A stretch of 8,800 bases of DNA. It comes from Planctomycetes bacterium UBA4800 (GTDB lineage: Bacteria; Planctomycetota; UBA8108; UBA8890; UBA8898). Position 1 is the stretch's first letter, and each line of letters opens with the position of its first letter. Under the pieces are notes generated by a model, which was not told the origin of the DNA, did not search any database, and saw nothing but the letters and a program-made list of their open reading frames with translations. Below, in pieces: positions 6,775-8,800 of the stretch. The position numbers and the translations under genes are program-made. The stretch is taken from contig DHGK01000119.1 of the NCBI GenBank assembly GCA_002402755.1, positions 1 through 8,800 of the forward strand, in the 5' to 3' direction.

Positions 6775-8022
6775 GTGGCCTCGGAAGCGCCCGTCAAGGT
6801 CCTGCACGTGATCACGCGCATGGTGCGCGGCGGCGCGGCGCGCATCGTGCTGGCCCTGTGCGACGGCCTCAGGCGGCGGCGCTTCGACGTGCTGCTTGCC
6901 GCCGGCGGGGAGGCCGGCCCCGAGGGCTCTCTCTGGGACGAGGCCGAGGCCCTGGGCATTCCCTCGGTCAGGCTGCCGGCGCTCATCCGGCGGATCGCCC
7001 CGTCGAGGGATCTGGCGGCGCTCGCGGCGCTGCGCGCGCTATGCCGCGCCCGGCGGCCGGACATCGTCCACGCGCACACGAGCAAGGCCGGTCTCATCGG
7101 ATGCCTCGCCGCGCGCATGGAAGGCGTGCCGGCCGTGGTGCTGGCCCCGCACGGGCACATTCTCGCGCCCGGGGCGCGCATACCCGGCGTGCCGAACCGG
7201 GGCCTGATGCGCCGGCTGCTGGCGGCGGCGGCGCGGCGCAGCGCGCGCCATGCCGACCTCGTCATCGCGCCGAACGAGCACGAGCGCGAGGACGGCATCC
7301 GCCACGGCGCGTGGACGGAGGAGCGCTCGACCGTCGTGCCGAACGGCGTCGACACGGATCTTTTCCGGCCGCGCGATCGCGGCGCGGCCCGCGCCGCGAT
7401 CGGCCTTCCCCGCGCGGGGTTCGTGCTCGGCGTCGCCGCGCGCCTCACGCCGGAGAAGGGGATCGACTATGCGATCGAGGCGCTCACGTGCGTGCCGGGT
7501 GCGGTGCTGGTGATCGCGGGCGATGGGCCCGAGCGCGCGCGCCTGGCCGTGCTCGCGCAGTCCCTCGGCGTCGCCGGCCGCGTGATGTTCGCCGGCCTGC
7601 GCGCGCGCATGGAGGAGATCTTGCCGGCGTTCGATACGTTCCTGGCGCCGAGCCGCACCGAGGCGCACGGCATGGCGGCGGCCGAGGCGCTCGCCTGCGG
7701 AGTGCCGGTGATCGCTTTTGCCGTGGGCGGCCTGCGGAGCATCGTGCTCGGCGGGGTCACGGGACTCCTGGCGGCGCCGGGGGACGTCGAGAGCTTCGCG
7801 GCCGCGGCGCGGCTGCTTGCGGCCGATCCGGCGCTGCGCGCGCGGCTCGGCCGGGCGGGCCGCGAGCACGTGTGCGCCCGTTTCTCCCTGAATGCGATGC
7901 TCGCGCAGACCGTGGCCGTCTACACGGCGCTGCTGCGGCGGAAAGGTCGTGAACCGGATGGAGTCGACCGCGGAGACGTTTCCCGCGAATCGGGACGAGT
8001 ACGCACGGCGTCACGGCAGTGA
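6775..8022 (+). CDS. GT4-type (GT-B fold) glycosyltransferase
   Basis: A 415-residue protein with a GTG start. The N-terminal acceptor-side Rossmann domain begins VKVLHVITRMVRGGAARIV, the usual glycine-rich first loop of GT4 enzymes. It carries IVHAHTSKAGLIG (97-109) and APHGHI (124-129). The linker has VVPNGVDTDLFRP (N190-G191-V192-D193). The donor domain shows ARLTPEKGID (R223, K228; these contact the sugar-nucleotide phosphates in the family), VIAGDGPERARL, and the E-x7-E motif EAHGMAAAE (E296, E304) followed by ALACGVPVIAF. All motifs needed for activity appear intact. The enzyme would transfer a sugar from a nucleotide donor onto a lipid-linked or growing glycan at the cytoplasmic face of the membrane, as in exopolysaccharide or O-antigen synthesis; donor and acceptor cannot be read from sequence. 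Its arginine-rich last 30 residues overlap the next gene by 65 bases, suggesting an operon. Confidence 0.93.
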   Translation: MASEAPVKVLHVITRMVRGGAARIVLALCDGLRRRRFDVLLAAGGEAGPEGSLWDEAEALGIPSVRLPALIRRIAPSRDLAALAALRALCRARRPDIVHAHTSKAGLIGCLAARMEGVPAVVLAPHGHILAPGARIPGVPNRGLMRRLLAAAARRSARHADLVIAPNEHEREDGIRHGAWTEERSTVVPNGVDTDLFRPRDRGAARAAIGLPRAGFVLGVAARLTPEKGIDYAIEALTCVPGAVLVIAGDGPERARLAVLAQSLGVAGRVMFAGLRARMEEILPAFDTFLAPSRTEAHGMAAAEALACGVPVIAFAVGGLRSIVLGGVTGLLAAPGDVESFAAAARLLAADPALRARLGRAGREHVCARFSLNAMLAQTVAVYTALLRRKGREPDGVDRGDVSRESGRVRTASRQ

Positions 8023-8494
8023 ACGCGTCGCCGTGCTGCTCTATCGGAAGCTCGCGGGGAGGCTGCAGCGCGGCCTGATGTGGGGCCGGCTGCGGCGCCT
8101 CGCCTGCCGGCTCCTGGGCGTCCGCCTGGAATCGGCGCCGGGGCTGCGCCCCCCCTGGATCGCGTTCGACGCGTACCTGGACGACACGTTCCCCGAGCTC
8201 ATCTCCATCGGCGCGGGCGCCGCGCTCGGCCCGCGCTGCATCGTCCTGTGCCACGACGATACCGCGCGGATCGTGAGCCCGGTCGCCATCGGCCGCGGCA
8301 GCTTCGTCGGCGCGGGCGCGATCGTGCTGCCGGGGGTGACCATCGGCGCGGGTGCGGTCATCGGCGCGGGAGCGGTGGTGACGCGTTCCGTGCCGCCGGG
8401 CGAGACGTGGGCGGGCGTGCCGGCGCGCCGGCTGGAGCCGGCCGCGGCGCGCGCGGAGAAGATCCCCTGCGCGGATCCTCAGCACGTCCTCTGA
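7958..8494 (+). CDS. Hexapeptide-repeat (left-handed beta-helix) acyltransferase
   Basis: A 178-residue protein, close to the usual length of maltose/galactoside O-acetyltransferase relatives. After a helical, basic N-terminus (about 1-55) it has hexapeptide coils: ISIGAGAALGPRCIV (from 82), VAIGRGSFVGAGAIVLPG, VTIGAGAVIGAGAVV. It ends in the typical AGVPARRL (152-159). H99 in VLCHDD is the likely catalytic base, by analogy with the HD motif at the start of the catalytic loop. Such enzymes are trimers that move an acetyl or other acyl group from a CoA donor onto a sugar or amino-sugar hydroxyl or amine. Beside a GT4 enzyme, acylation of a surface glycan or its precursor is the best guess. ATG 7958 is chosen, with GGAAAGG at 7940-7946 about 11 bases upstream; GTG 7949 is also possible but too close to that site. 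The start lies inside the glycosyltransferase gene in a different frame. Confidence 0.9.
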   Translation: MESTAETFPANRDEYARRHGSERVAVLLYRKLAGRLQRGLMWGRLRRLACRLLGVRLESAPGLRPPWIAFDAYLDDTFPELISIGAGAALGPRCIVLCHDDTARIVSPVAIGRGSFVGAGAIVLPGVTIGAGAVIGAGAVVTRSVPPGETWAGVPARRLEPAAARAEKIPCADPQHVL

Positions 8495-8526
8495 AACCGC
8501 GGCGCGCAGCCGTGCTTCGCGGTTTC
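8493..8526 (+). terminator. Strong hairpin overlapping the acyltransferase stop, probable transcription end
   Basis: GAAACCGCG (8493-8501) and CGCGGTTTC (8518-8526) are perfect 9-base complements around a 16-base loop, in which GCA and TGC can pair further. The left arm begins inside the TGA stop. Position right after the last gene of the unit favours a terminator; the lack of a T tract after the stem argues for factor-dependent ending or an RNA-stabilising 3' structure instead. Confidence 0.5.
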
Positions 8527-8647
8527 GCCGTGCAATCAGGCTCACCGTCCCCGGGCAACATGACGATGAGCCACGAAGACACGAAGGCACGAAGAAGACG
8601 ACTGAAGAGACCACAGAGGCACAGAGGGCACAGAGAAGAAAACGGGT

Positions 8648-8664
8648 AACCGTTCACGGTTTTC
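8648..8664 (+). terminator. Small hairpin with T-rich end inside the repeat region
   Basis: AACCG (8648-8652) and CGGTT (8657-8661) pair around TTCA, followed by TTCTC, so four Ts in all trail the GC pairs. GAAAAC (8638-8643), the end of repeat unit B1, can also pair with GTTTTC (8659-8664), giving an alternative outer stem. It could end leftover transcription from the acyltransferase unit or be a structural part of the repeat element. Confidence 0.35.
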
Positions 8665-8673
8665 TCGCCGTGC

Positions 8674-8700
8674 TCGGATGCACAGACAGGCGGCATCTGA
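8674..8700. repeat. Inverted repeat between the two 34-base repeat units
   Basis: TCGGATGC (8674-8681) pairs with GCATCTGA (8693-8700) with one G-T pair and an 11-base loop. It ends 11 bases before repeat unit B2. With the hairpin at 8648-8664 it fills most of the 67-base spacer between units B1 and B2. Significance is uncertain; short inverted repeats of this quality can be chance. Confidence 0.35.
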
Positions 8701-8800
8701 CGGAGAAGAAACCACAGAGGCACCGAGAGCACAGAGACGGAAACGTGAGACGAAGCGCGGCCTCAAGCCCATTGTGATCCGGTCTCTCTCCGTCCTTCTC

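Larger units (their letters stand above)
8571..8745. repeat. Intergenic CCACGAAG / CCACAGAGG-type short tandem-like repeat cluster
   Basis: The gene-free stretch 8495-8800 carries an asymmetric purine-rich repeat. Unit A (8571-8600) starts CCACGAAGACACGAAGGCAC and repeats CACGAAG with a period of 8. Unit B1 (8611-8644) and unit B2 (8712-8745) are 34 bases each, start CCACAGAGGCAC, repeat CACAGAG with a period near 9, and agree at 30 of 34 positions by hand alignment. All three lie in the same orientation. B1 and B2 are separated by 67 bases that hold two small hairpins. I know this kind of CCACAGAGGCACAGAGG sequence from intergenic regions of many GC-rich environmental genomes; its function is not established. 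Read on the minus strand it yields cysteine- and leucine-rich false proteins (LCPLCLCGL). The GC content is clearly lower than that of the genes. I see nothing further in 8746-8800. Confidence 0.8.

Noticed and set aside
8520..8673. Similar strings CGGTTTCGCCGTGC (8520) and CGGTTTTCTCGCCGTGC (8657) as a direct repeat
   Set aside because: They need a 3-base gap to align and are short; probably chance, and not needed to explain the region.
8358..8732. Minus-strand 124-codon frame that reads through the repeats
   Set aside because: Its middle (LCPLCLCGL and similar) is the translation of the CCACAGAGG-type repeat and the rest is antisense to the acyltransferase; a known kind of false protein.
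8571..8745. Possible CRISPR array
   Set aside because: There are only two near-identical 34-base units 101 bases apart start to start, with internal periodicity, a 67-base spacer and no cas genes.

Overview
The window is GC-rich, gene-dense bacterial DNA carrying seven protein genes. Six are complete and one runs off the left edge. I see no tRNA, rRNA, CRISPR array or transposase. The best taxonomic pointer is the first gene, a homologue of the hydrazine synthase alpha subunit (HzsA-related family). Such proteins are known mainly from Planctomycetota, Lentisphaerota, Hydrogenedentota and similar high-GC, often uncultured lineages. The Kelch-type secreted protein and the CCACAGAGGCACAGAGG-type intergenic repeat at the right end also fit that kind of genome. 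The exact phylum cannot be fixed from this window.

Left part (3-5828, all on the + strand). It starts inside a large HzsA-related protein with a beta-propeller-like core and two C-terminal CxxCH haem c sites (3-2543). A compact type II toxin-antitoxin pair follows (RelB-like antitoxin 2698-2928, RelE/ParE-like toxin 2921-3181), with its own putative promoter and visibly lower GC. Next is a secreted Kelch-repeat protein with a helical insert and a cysteine cluster (3267-5828). Both large genes look like products acting outside the cytoplasm, and they may have been neighbours before the toxin-antitoxin cassette arrived. That history is inference.

Middle part (5880-6774). An MgtC/SapB-family inner-membrane protein lies on the minus strand. 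It converges on the Kelch gene across a 51-base gap that holds a hairpin, and diverges from the next + strand unit across a 250-base spacer.

Right part (6775-8494). A GT4-type glycosyltransferase and a hexapeptide-repeat (left-handed beta-helix) acyltransferase overlap by 65 bases. They are probably co-transcribed for assembly and acylation of a surface polysaccharide or glycan. A strong hairpin overlaps the last stop codon.

Right end (8495-8800). No gene is visible. The stretch contains purine-rich CCACGAAG/CCACAGAGG-type short repeats with two hairpins between the units. No complete new defence or mobile system is visible. The points most worth a second look are the HzsA-related gene outside any visible hydrazine synthase context, the Kelch protein with its haem-motif-like cysteines, and the intergenic repeat family.
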